Assembly (NCBI GenBank): GCA_018823415.1
Contig: JAHJIN010000185.1
Coordinates: 1 to 46,879 of the forward strand
Source: Chloroflexota bacterium
Lineage (GTDB): Bacteria; Chloroflexota; JAHJIN01
DNA length: 46,879 nucleotides
Direction: 5' to 3'
Below the pieces are notes generated by a model. The model was not told the DNA's origin and did not search any database. It was given only the letters and a program-made list of their open reading frames with translations. This document shows positions 41,153-46,879 of the stretch, in pieces. The translations under genes and the position numbers were made by a program. Positions within the stretch are counted from its first letter, which is position 1, and the number at the start of each line of letters is the position of its first letter.

Positions 41153-41692
41153 ATGCTGATCACATCCTTTGAGACAACCATTACCGTATCTACGCACAGC
41201 GTGGACGAGTTCGAGTACGAAGCCATCGCCCATCTGGATGCTGACATCAGCCCGGCGCTGCCGTATCTCAACGCCACGCTCTCGCGGGGCATCTATTTGC
41301 CGGTGAAACCGGCCCTGTCCTGGCGGCACGAGGGGCGTAACATTGGCTTTTGGCCCCAGCGTATCGCCGTGGACCACCTGGAAAGCCGCGAGCAGGTGGC
41401 CGAGGTGATCCAACAGTTGGTAGACCTGGTGAACCGGGTGTGGGACCAGCGCGCCGAGATCGAGCCGGATCACACCACCCACGAACGGTTGCAGCCGCTG
41501 GAGGTATATCGCCTGCTGCCGCAGACCAACTGTCGGGCTTGCGGCGAAAGCACCTGCTTTAACCTGGCCCTCAAGCTGGTGGCAGCCCAGGCGGAATTGA
41601 CCAGTTGCCAGCCGCTATACGAGGACCCGGCCCAGGCCGACCAACGCGCTGCCCTGGAGATGATGCTGGCGAGCAAGTGGCCGGCGCTCTAG
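41153..41692 (+). CDS. Fe-S cluster domain protein (pfam04060-like)
   Basis: This 179-residue protein has a C-terminal four-cysteine motif, TNCRACGESTCFNLALKL with a final cysteine after 16 residues (C-x2-C-x4-C-x16-C). That spacing is the pfam04060 Fe-S domain known from corrinoid iron-sulfur proteins, RnfB and related proteins, and it should bind one [4Fe-4S] cluster. The N-terminal 115 residues are not recognisable; they include SPALPYLNATLSRGIYLP and GFWPQRIAVDHL, seen in similar stand-alone proteins. Possible partners are the MttB-family enzyme or other corrinoid chemistry, which is speculation. The start is uncertain: ATG at 41153, or GTG at 41147. Its last four bases overlap the converging deacetylase gene. 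Confidence 0.8.
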   Translation: MLITSFETTITVSTHSVDEFEYEAIAHLDADISPALPYLNATLSRGIYLPVKPALSWRHEGRNIGFWPQRIAVDHLESREQVAEVIQQLVDLVNRVWDQRAEIEPDHTTHERLQPLEVYRLLPQTNCRACGESTCFNLALKLVAAQAELTSCQPLYEDPAQADQRAALEMMLASKWPAL

Positions 41693-42720
41693 AGCTTGTG
41701 GGTGCGCCGCACGGTTTCGATGACGTCGTCTACCGGACGCTCGGCGCGCGGCGATGGCCCCAGCGGATCGGCGGCGGTGGCGTCACCCAACAAGGCCCGG
41801 AACGTGGCGGCGATGGCATAACCCACGGCTTCCAGTTCGTAGCCGCCTTCCAGGGTATACACCAGCCGGCCCTGGCACAACTCGTCGGCCAGGCGCACCA
41901 TGTACTGGGCCAGCGGGAAATAGCCGCCATTGATCGAGAGCGTCAGCCCGGCCAGCGGGTCGGACCAGTGCGCGTCATAGCCGGCCGACACGAGGAGCAG
42001 GTCTGGTTGAAAGCGCCGGGCCACCGGGCCAATGACCTCGTCGCAGACGCGGGCAAACCCGGCATCGCCCACGCCGGCGCGTAGGGGCACGTTCACGGTA
42101 TAGCCGGCGCCCGGCCCCGCGCCGATCTCGTCAAAATAGCCGGTGCCGGGATAATGTGGGTACTGGTGCGTGCTCAGAAACAGCACCGACTCGTCGCGAT
42201 AGAACGAGTCCTGGGTGCCGTTGCCGTGGTGCACGTCATAGTCCACGATCATGACCCGGTCCAGCCCATAGGCGGCCTGGGCATAGCGCGCGGCGATGGC
42301 GATGTTGTTGAACAGGCAAAAGCCCATGCCCCGGTTCGCCAGGGCGTGATGGCCCGGCGGGCGCACCAGGCCAAAGGCGTTGGTTGCCGTACCGTCTAGC
42401 ACCTGTTCGACGGCGGTGAGCAGCCCGCCCGCGGCGCGCACGGCGGCGTCATAGCTGGCAGCCACCACATAGGTATCGGCGTCCAGCCAGCCGCCGCCCC
42501 CCTGGGCCACCTGCTGCACGCGCTGGATATAGGCCGGCTCGTGGATGGCGCCGATCTCGTCCAGGGTGGCGTCGCGGGCCGGGGGGTGCGCCAGTCGATC
42601 CAGCAGCCCTTCGCGGTCCAGCACGTCCCGGGCCACGGTCAGGCGTTGGCTATTCTCCGGGTGCCCGGGCATGGTGTGTGCCAGATATAATGGGTCATAG
42701 ATCAGCGCAGTAGATGACAT
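41689..42720 (-). CDS. Histone deacetylase-like amidohydrolase
   Basis: This 343-residue protein belongs to the arginase/deacetylase superfamily, class II HDAC-like branch, which includes acetoin utilisation and acetylpolyamine amidohydrolases. Catalytic residues are present: His124-His125 (RPPGHH), zinc ligands Asp162 and His164 (DYDVHHGNGT) and Asp254 (HWSDP), and the transition-state tyrosine Tyr294 (LEGGYEL). It should remove acyl groups from lysines or polyamines. The ATG at 42720 has GGAGG upstream. It has its own promoter and overlaps the Fe-S gene tail to tail by 4 bp, so transcription of one may affect the other. Confidence 0.93.
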   Translation of the reverse strand: MSSTALIYDPLYLAHTMPGHPENSQRLTVARDVLDREGLLDRLAHPPARDATLDEIGAIHEPAYIQRVQQVAQGGGGWLDADTYVVAASYDAAVRAAGGLLTAVEQVLDGTATNAFGLVRPPGHHALANRGMGFCLFNNIAIAARYAQAAYGLDRVMIVDYDVHHGNGTQDSFYRDESVLFLSTHQYPHYPGTGYFDEIGAGPGAGYTVNVPLRAGVGDAGFARVCDEVIGPVARRFQPDLLLVSAGYDAHWSDPLAGLTLSINGGYFPLAQYMVRLADELCQGRLVYTLEGGYELEAVGYAIAATFRALLGDATAADPLGPSPRAERPVDDVIETVRRTHKL

Positions 42721-42765
42721 GGGAGCCTCCTTGTCTGGGTGAGCAGCGGTCGATCACGCATCTGC

Positions 42766-42794
42766 ATAGTACCCGGTCAAGGCGCGAAAGTCAA
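42766..42794 (-). promoter_or_regulatory. Sigma-70-type promoter of the deacetylase gene
   Basis: On the minus strand, TTGACT (42794-42789), a 17-bp spacer and TACTAT (42771-42766) fit a vegetative promoter. The start would be near 42759, with a leader of about 39 nt. I cannot see an equally good promoter for the divergent ATPase gene. Confidence 0.62.
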
Positions 42795-42823
42795 GAGGCC
42801 GGTATGGTGGAGGAACAAACGAC

Positions 42824-44209
42824 ATGACACAACGCTCAGACACCGGTGGGTTGCGCAAGCCCAGCACAGGCTCACTGTCCCGGCGCCCGGGGACCGGGGG
42901 CGCGCGGTTCGACAGCGACGCCAGCGGCTTGAGCCTGAGCGGTATCAAGGGGCGCTCATTTTTGCCGCTGGAGCCCAAGACGGTCGAGGATACGGGCCTG
43001 CGCCTGGACCTCATTGCCGACTTGGCGCTCAAGACCATGTACTTTCGGGGGTTTATCACCGGCCAGGAGATTTCCGAATCTATGCGCCTGCCCTTTGTGA
43101 ACATTGTAGACAAGGCGTTGGACTTTTTAAAGCGTGAAAAGTATTGCGAGGTGCGCGGTAGCGCCGGGTTTGGCGAGATGGCGTATCAATACACGATCAC
43201 CAGCCGGGGCGGCGAGCGTGCCCGCGAGATCCTGGACCGTAACCAATACACCGGCCCGGCACCGGTGCCACTCGAAGTGTATAACGATGCCGTGCGCAAG
43301 CAAACCATCAACAACGTCTATGTGTCCGAAGACGACATGAACAGCGCCCTGTCGCACCTGGTGATCAGCCCCGACATCATGGAGCGCATTGGCCCGGCTG
43401 CCAACTCGGGCCGTTCGATTTTCTTGTATGGACCGCCGGGCAACGGCAAGACCGTCATCGCCGAAGCCATTGCCAAGATGCTCAAGGGCGACGTGTTTCT
43501 CCCATATGCCGTCGAAGTCGAGGGGCATATCATTCGGGTGTTTGACGCGGTGAACCACAAGCCCCTCGAAGACCCGACCGTGCGTCCCACCGACCACGAC
43601 TGGCGCTGGATGCTGTGCCAGCGGCCGGTGGTGGTGGTGGGCGGCGAGCTGACGCTGGCGAGCCTGGACCTGGTCTATGACGACAGCTCCAAGTTTTACG
43701 AGGCGCCGTTTCAGATGAAGGCCAACTGTGGCATGTTTATCATCGACGACTTTGGCCGGCAGCAGGTGCGTCCCCGAGACCTGTTGAACCGCTGGATCGT
43801 GCCGTTGGAAAAGCGGCTGGACTTTTTGACCCTGCGCACCGGCAAAAAGATCGAGGTGCCCTTTGACGTGCTCATCGTGTTCTCTACCAACATCCCGCCT
43901 CGGGAACTGGTGGACGAGGCCTTTTTGCGGCGCATCCGGCACAAGATCGAGATCCGCAACCCCACCTATGATGAATACCGCGAGATTTTCCGCCGGGTCT
44001 GCCAGAGCCGGGGCGTGCGCTATGAGGACGAAGGCGTGATCTATTTGCTGCGTGAACATTACGTGCAGGCCAAGCGCCCCCTGCGCGCTTGCCACCCGCG
44101 TGACATCGTGGACCAGTTGGTGGATACGGCCCGGTTCCTCAAGATGCGCCCGGCCCTGACCCAGCAACTGCTGGACCGGGCCTCGGCGGCCTATTTCGTC
44201 GAGTTGTGA
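42824..44209 (+). CDS. AAA-type ATPase with N-terminal winged-helix region
   Basis: This 461-residue protein has a flexible N-terminus rich in serine and glycine (1-50), a winged-helix-like segment (about 60-140, MYFRGFITGQEISESMRLPF) and a C-terminal AAA module. Walker A is GPPGNGKT at 203-210; Walker B is FIIDDFGR with Asp308-Asp309. A probable arginine-finger region is EAFLRRIRHKIEIRNP. The Walker B sequence ends in Asp-Asp rather than Asp-Glu. The family is common in Chloroflexi but its job is not established. The ATG at 42824 has TGGAGGA upstream. It was probably once directly followed by the L,D-transpeptidase gene; a 157-bp segment flanked by 11-bp repeats now separates them. Confidence 0.85.
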   Translation: MTQRSDTGGLRKPSTGSLSRRPGTGGARFDSDASGLSLSGIKGRSFLPLEPKTVEDTGLRLDLIADLALKTMYFRGFITGQEISESMRLPFVNIVDKALDFLKREKYCEVRGSAGFGEMAYQYTITSRGGERAREILDRNQYTGPAPVPLEVYNDAVRKQTINNVYVSEDDMNSALSHLVISPDIMERIGPAANSGRSIFLYGPPGNGKTVIAEAIAKMLKGDVFLPYAVEVEGHIIRVFDAVNHKPLEDPTVRPTDHDWRWMLCQRPVVVVGGELTLASLDLVYDDSSKFYEAPFQMKANCGMFIIDDFGRQQVRPRDLLNRWIVPLEKRLDFLTLRTGKKIEVPFDVLIVFSTNIPPRELVDEAFLRRIRHKIEIRNPTYDEYREIFRRVCQSRGVRYEDEGVIYLLREHYVQAKRPLRACHPRDIVDQLVDTARFLKMRPALTQQLLDRASAAYFVEL

Positions 44210-44369
44210 GCAAATGCGCACTGGTCAACAAGATGGCAGACACTGCTCGGTTCAGTTCACCGCCGAGCACGCCGAGGGCGCTGAGAATTCCCATGTTCTC
44301 TGCGCTCTTTGCGGTAGAAATATCCGACAGACTGTCTACCAGCATCTTGACTACTAGAAGTTGTGAGCA
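44202..44369. mobile_element. Inserted segment bounded by 11-bp direct repeats
   Basis: AGTTGTGAGCA occurs at 44202-44212, overlapping the stop of the ATPase gene, and again at 44359-44369, just before the L,D-transpeptidase start. The 146 bp between them contain an inverted-repeat element. This looks like a target-site duplication left by insertion. Removing one repeat and the insert would restore a normal spacing of about 11 bp between the ATPase stop and the next ATG. Confidence 0.55.
44258..44316. repeat. Dispersed imperfect inverted-repeat element, copy B
   Basis: ACCGCCGAGCACGCCGAG begins the left arm at 44259 and extends to GCTGAGAA at 44287; the right arm TTCTCTGCGCTCTTTGCGGT is at 44296-44315. 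It shares arm sequence (ACCGC-x-GAG-x-ACGC-x-GAG) with copy A at 4582-4645. No protein is encoded. It lies within the segment flanked by direct repeats. Confidence 0.65.
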
Positions 44370-44376
44370 GAATGAC

Positions 44377-45870
44377 ATGACCACCCCTGAGCCTGGCAGC
44401 AATACGGCATCCATCCTGGTCGAGCGCGGGCGCGAGGCCCTGCGCGCCGGCGACCGGCGCCGGGCGCGGCGTTACTTTACCACGGCCGTGGCCGCAGAGC
44501 CCGCCTGCGTGGCTGCCTGGCGTGGCCTGGCCGGTTTGGCCGACGAGCCGCAGATGGCACTGGAATATCTCCAGCGGGCGCTGGCCCTGGCGCCCAAAGA
44601 CCCCGGCCTGCTTCGCGCCATCCAGCAGGCCCAGGCCAGCATCCAGCGTGAAGAGGCTCCCACAGCCCTACCTCAATCTGCCCCCCGCGCCGCCGAGCGC
44701 GCTGGCGAGGGGCAGAAAGCGGCTCCCCCGGCCCCCGGCCGGCCCGCGCGGCGGCGTTGGCTGTTGGTGGGCGCGCTCGTGGTGCTGGCGGTTGTCGCCG
44801 GCATGGCGGTCATTGCAGTCCTGGGCTTCACGGTGCCAGGCTTGCTGGTCAACGCGCTCACCATCGTCGCGCCGGTCAGCGCTGCATCGGTTGACGCGGC
44901 GCCAGTAACTGGTGCGCCGGTCGCCGGCGCACCGGCGGCCGTGGCCCGGGCATACGTCGTCGATGTCCAACACCTGGTGGTCGCCGGGGAAGAGGCTCTG
45001 GCTGAGGAAAACTGGCCGCGCGCGCTGGCCCTGCTGACCGTGGCCCGGCGCATCGCGCCACAGGACCCGGGTGTGGAAAGCGCGCTCTATGAGGCGGCGC
45101 TGGACTGGGGCTATTGGCTGGCGGCCCAGGGGCGCTATACCGCCGCCGGGCGTTGGTTCGCGCAGGCCCAGGCCGTGGGACCAGACAACCTGGAACCGGT
45201 CCGGGCTGGGCGACTGGCAACTGCCCTGCGCCGGGCGCGTTACGCCATGCTGCGCGAGGATTGGCCGCCGGCCATCGCCGTCCTGACTGCCCTCTATGAT
45301 CAAGACCCGGCCCAGGCGCCGGTGGCCCAGTGGCTTTATGAGGCCTATTGCCAGCACGGGCAGGCCCTGGAGGCTCAGCGCCAGTGGACCCAGGCCCAGG
45401 CTGCTTATGCCAGCGCGCTCAAGGTCCGGCCCGGCGGCACAGTCGCGCAGCAAGGGCTGACGCGCGTGCGCACCAAACTGCCGGCCCAGCCCCCGGCCGC
45501 GCCATCGTCTTACCTGACCGGCAAGTGGATTGACGTCAGCCTGACGCGGCAGACGCTCACGGCGTACCAGGGCCAGGTGCCGGTGCTGTTTGCGGTGGTG
45601 TCTACCGGCAAACAATACACGCCCACGCCCACCGGCCAGTTTGCCATCCAGCGCAAATATCTGGCGGTGCACATGAGCGGCCCGGGGTATAGCCTGCCCA
45701 ACGTGCCCTATAGCATGTTCTTTGTGGGCGGGTACGCCATCCACGGCACCTACTGGCACAGCAACTTTGGCACGCCCATGAGCCACGGCTGCATCAACAT
45801 GCGCACCGACCAGGCCAAATGGCTGTATGACTGGGCGCCGGTGGGCACGCCGGTGGTGATCCACCCGTGA
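44377..45870 (+). CDS. Membrane-anchored L,D-transpeptidase with TPR-like N-terminus
   Basis: This 497-residue protein has a cytoplasmic N-terminal region with tetratricopeptide-like helices (about 10-90), one membrane segment (about 127-150), a further extracytoplasmic helical repeat region (190-370) and a YkuD-type L,D-transpeptidase domain (about 380-497). The catalytic signature is present: His456 (HGTYW), then SHGCINMR with His470 and Cys472. The enzyme would form 3-3 peptidoglycan cross-links or attach proteins to the wall. Carrying helical repeats on both sides of the membrane is unusual. An in-frame extension back to 44206 runs through the inserted repeat and is rejected; the ATG at 44377 lacks a strong ribosome site. 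A strong terminator follows. Confidence 0.88.
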   Translation: MTTPEPGSNTASILVERGREALRAGDRRRARRYFTTAVAAEPACVAAWRGLAGLADEPQMALEYLQRALALAPKDPGLLRAIQQAQASIQREEAPTALPQSAPRAAERAGEGQKAAPPAPGRPARRRWLLVGALVVLAVVAGMAVIAVLGFTVPGLLVNALTIVAPVSAASVDAAPVTGAPVAGAPAAVARAYVVDVQHLVVAGEEALAEENWPRALALLTVARRIAPQDPGVESALYEAALDWGYWLAAQGRYTAAGRWFAQAQAVGPDNLEPVRAGRLATALRRARYAMLREDWPPAIAVLTALYDQDPAQAPVAQWLYEAYCQHGQALEAQRQWTQAQAAYASALKVRPGGTVAQQGLTRVRTKLPAQPPAAPSSYLTGKWIDVSLTRQTLTAYQGQVPVLFAVVSTGKQYTPTPTGQFAIQRKYLAVHMSGPGYSLPNVPYSMFFVGGYAIHGTYWHSNFGTPMSHGCINMRTDQAKWLYDWAPVGTPVVIHP

Positions 45871-45900
45871 GGCCCGGCGCCCTACCCTCACTCTAACGGC

Positions 45901-45938
45901 AAAGGCCCAGGTCTCCTTGAGGGAAACCTGGGCCTTTT
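45901..45938 (+). terminator. Intrinsic terminator of the L,D-transpeptidase gene
   Basis: AAAGGCCCAGGT (45901-45912) pairs perfectly with ACCTGGGCCTTT (45926-45937), a 12-bp stem with a 13-nt loop that ends in TTTT. It starts 30 bp after the stop codon. Another GC-rich hairpin (GCGGCG at 45943, CGCCGC at 45958) follows. Confidence 0.85.
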
Positions 45939-46003
45939 GCTCGCGGCGGGCTTGACTCGCCGCCATGCTCTGCGTGGCGGCGCACCACGCACCGATGCGC
46001 CAA

Positions 46004-46032
46004 AAGGGACCCGCTTCGCAAACGGGTCCCTT
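46004..46032 (-). terminator. Intrinsic terminator of the leftward hypothetical gene
   Basis: AAGGGACCCG (46004-46013) pairs with CGGGTCCCTT (46023-46032) around a 9-nt loop. On the minus strand the stem ends in TTTT, and it lies 22 bp beyond the stop of the gene at 46054. The converging genes thus have separate terminators. Confidence 0.8.
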
Positions 46033-46053
46033 GGCATGTACGGCCCACGGCAG

Positions 46054-46860
46054 CTACCAGGCCATGTCCTCCGTCATCTCTTGCTCGTGGAACATATACA
46101 GGGCCGTTTCCAGGGCCGGCTGCACCGGCGGATACGAATCGAGCAGCACAAAGGGGTCCAGGCCATCTTGCTGGGCCTGCTGGAGCCGGTCGATGAGGCG
46201 CTGTTTCAGGGTCGCGCCGGGGGTCTTGGACGCCGCCTTTTGCATGCGCGCCCAGTTGCGCTTGAACTCGTGGTCGCACACAATGGCGAGCCACACATCG
46301 TTCAGGGTATAGACAAACTCGCCGGCGTTGGGCCGGAGCACGGTCATGGCCGGCTCGCCGCCTAGCGGATCCGGTCGCTCGATGGGCTGGAGGCGGCGGG
46401 GGGGAGCCGTAATGGTCGCCACGGCCTCAGCGACGGTCTCGGCGGTGTCGGCAGTCACGGCCCCGGTCCGCCCCAGGTACTCGTATAGACCCTGCACGGT
46501 TTCGAGTGCCCGGCGCTTGGCAGCCAGAGGCACGCGCCCCAGGATCTTATTCTCCACAAAGTCGGTCATCCACTCGCTGAGGTGATAGGGCCGCACGTCG
46601 TCCAGGGTTGGGATCTCGTCGCCATAGTGGTCCAGGAAAAAGTGGAATATCGTCAGGTCATCCCAATGCGTCAGCAGGTCGTCGGGCGACGCGCCAGCCT
46701 GTTCCTGGTCCCGCAGATAGCCTTCCACATAGTCCTGGGTCAGCAGGGGCTCCCAGTCGATGGTCTCGTGATAGTAGGTGCGGACGGCTTCCCACACGTC
46801 GTCGGCGGTGAGGGGGCCGGGGGGCGGCTGCGGTATGCTGACTGGCAGCCGGGCCGGCAT
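46054..46860 (-). CDS. Hypothetical protein, possibly continuing past the window edge
   Basis: The visible frame encodes 268 residues from an ATG at 46860. Its N-terminus is proline-rich (SIPQPPPGP), followed by a mostly helical, acidic and aromatic-rich sequence (WEAVRTYYHETIDWEPLL, DDLTIFHFFLDHYGDE, EFVYTLNDVWLAIVCDHEFKRNW). It lacks a signal peptide and membrane segments. I do not recognise the family. No ribosome site is visible before the ATG, and the frame stays open to the window edge with more prolines, so the real start may lie outside. It has its own terminator. Functional assignment is not possible. Confidence 0.7.
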   Translation of the reverse strand: MPARLPVSIPQPPPGPLTADDVWEAVRTYYHETIDWEPLLTQDYVEGYLRDQEQAGASPDDLLTHWDDLTIFHFFLDHYGDEIPTLDDVRPYHLSEWMTDFVENKILGRVPLAAKRRALETVQGLYEYLGRTGAVTADTAETVAEAVATITAPPRRLQPIERPDPLGGEPAMTVLRPNAGEFVYTLNDVWLAIVCDHEFKRNWARMQKAASKTPGATLKQRLIDRLQQAQQDGLDPFVLLDSYPPVQPALETALYMFHEQEMTEDMAW

Positions 46861-46879
46861 GGGCGGGATGGGCGGGGCT

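Noticed and set aside
44206-44376. In-frame N-terminal extension of the L,D-transpeptidase
   Set aside because: The extension translates the inserted repeat segment, and the composition differs from the rest of the protein. The ATG at 44377 is the better start.
1-46879. tRNA, rRNA, CRISPR array or insertion sequence
   Set aside because: I looked for tRNA-like TTCGANTC arms, regular direct repeats with spacers, and transposase-like proteins, and found none. A covariance-model search would be needed to exclude unusual RNAs.

Overview
The window looks like chromosomal DNA of a high-GC bacterium, most likely a member of the Chloroflexota (Anaerolineae-like). This is inferred from gene content, not from a marker tree. 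Indicators are a run of DUF2298 / TIGR03663-type GT-C membrane glycosyltransferases, Tat-type DUF362 lipoproteins, a non-pyrrolysine MttB homologue, a GH57 enzyme, and GAF/PAS histidine kinases with receiver-only regulators. I see no insertion sequence, integrase, phage gene, CRISPR array, tRNA or rRNA.

Layout. 1-900: the last codons of an incoming gene, a leftward histidine phosphatase with a clear sigma-70-type promoter, and a regulatory spacer. 939-10112: an oligopeptide-type ABC permease (DppB-like), translationally coupled to three tandem paralogues, each fusing a DppC-like permease to an extracytoplasmic M28-type metallopeptidase. No ATPase or binding protein is encoded here. 10211-14394: proC, a YhhN protein, then a Tat lipoprotein (DUF362) with a NapH-NapG-like polyferredoxin. 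14430-18760: a greA-lysS pair behind a promoter and a promoter-proximal terminator hairpin, then a GH57 glycosidase. 18938-22486: two single-domain response regulators and a GAF3-PAS-histidine kinase. 22515-27157: HAD phosphatase, DNA polymerase I and YchF. The strand then switches at a hairpin terminator.

40194 down to 27232 (minus strand): a long co-directional run, perhaps one unit. It starts with three GT-C membrane proteins (one carrying a C-terminal NHL propeller), then a small membrane protein, a truncated gene remnant, a DUF6599-like lipoprotein, a DUF362 Tat lipoprotein, an amidohydrolase lipoprotein and an MttB-family methyltransferase. 40292-41066: the fmdB-dtd pair. 41153-42720: an Fe-S protein converging on an HDAC-like deacetylase. 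42824-45870: an AAA ATPase and a membrane-anchored L,D-transpeptidase. 46054 to the right end: an unrecognised protein.

The strongest leads are four. (1) The triplicated permease-peptidase fusion, in which all three copies appear to have lost the catalytic glutamate of the M28 EE pair. (2) A greA leader whose promoter and hairpin would yield a transcript of about 45 nt, as with GraL of E. coli. (3) A small dispersed inverted-repeat element whose insertion can be read from paralogous spacers and from a flanking direct repeat. (4) A NapH-NapG fusion with an internal twin-arginine motif.
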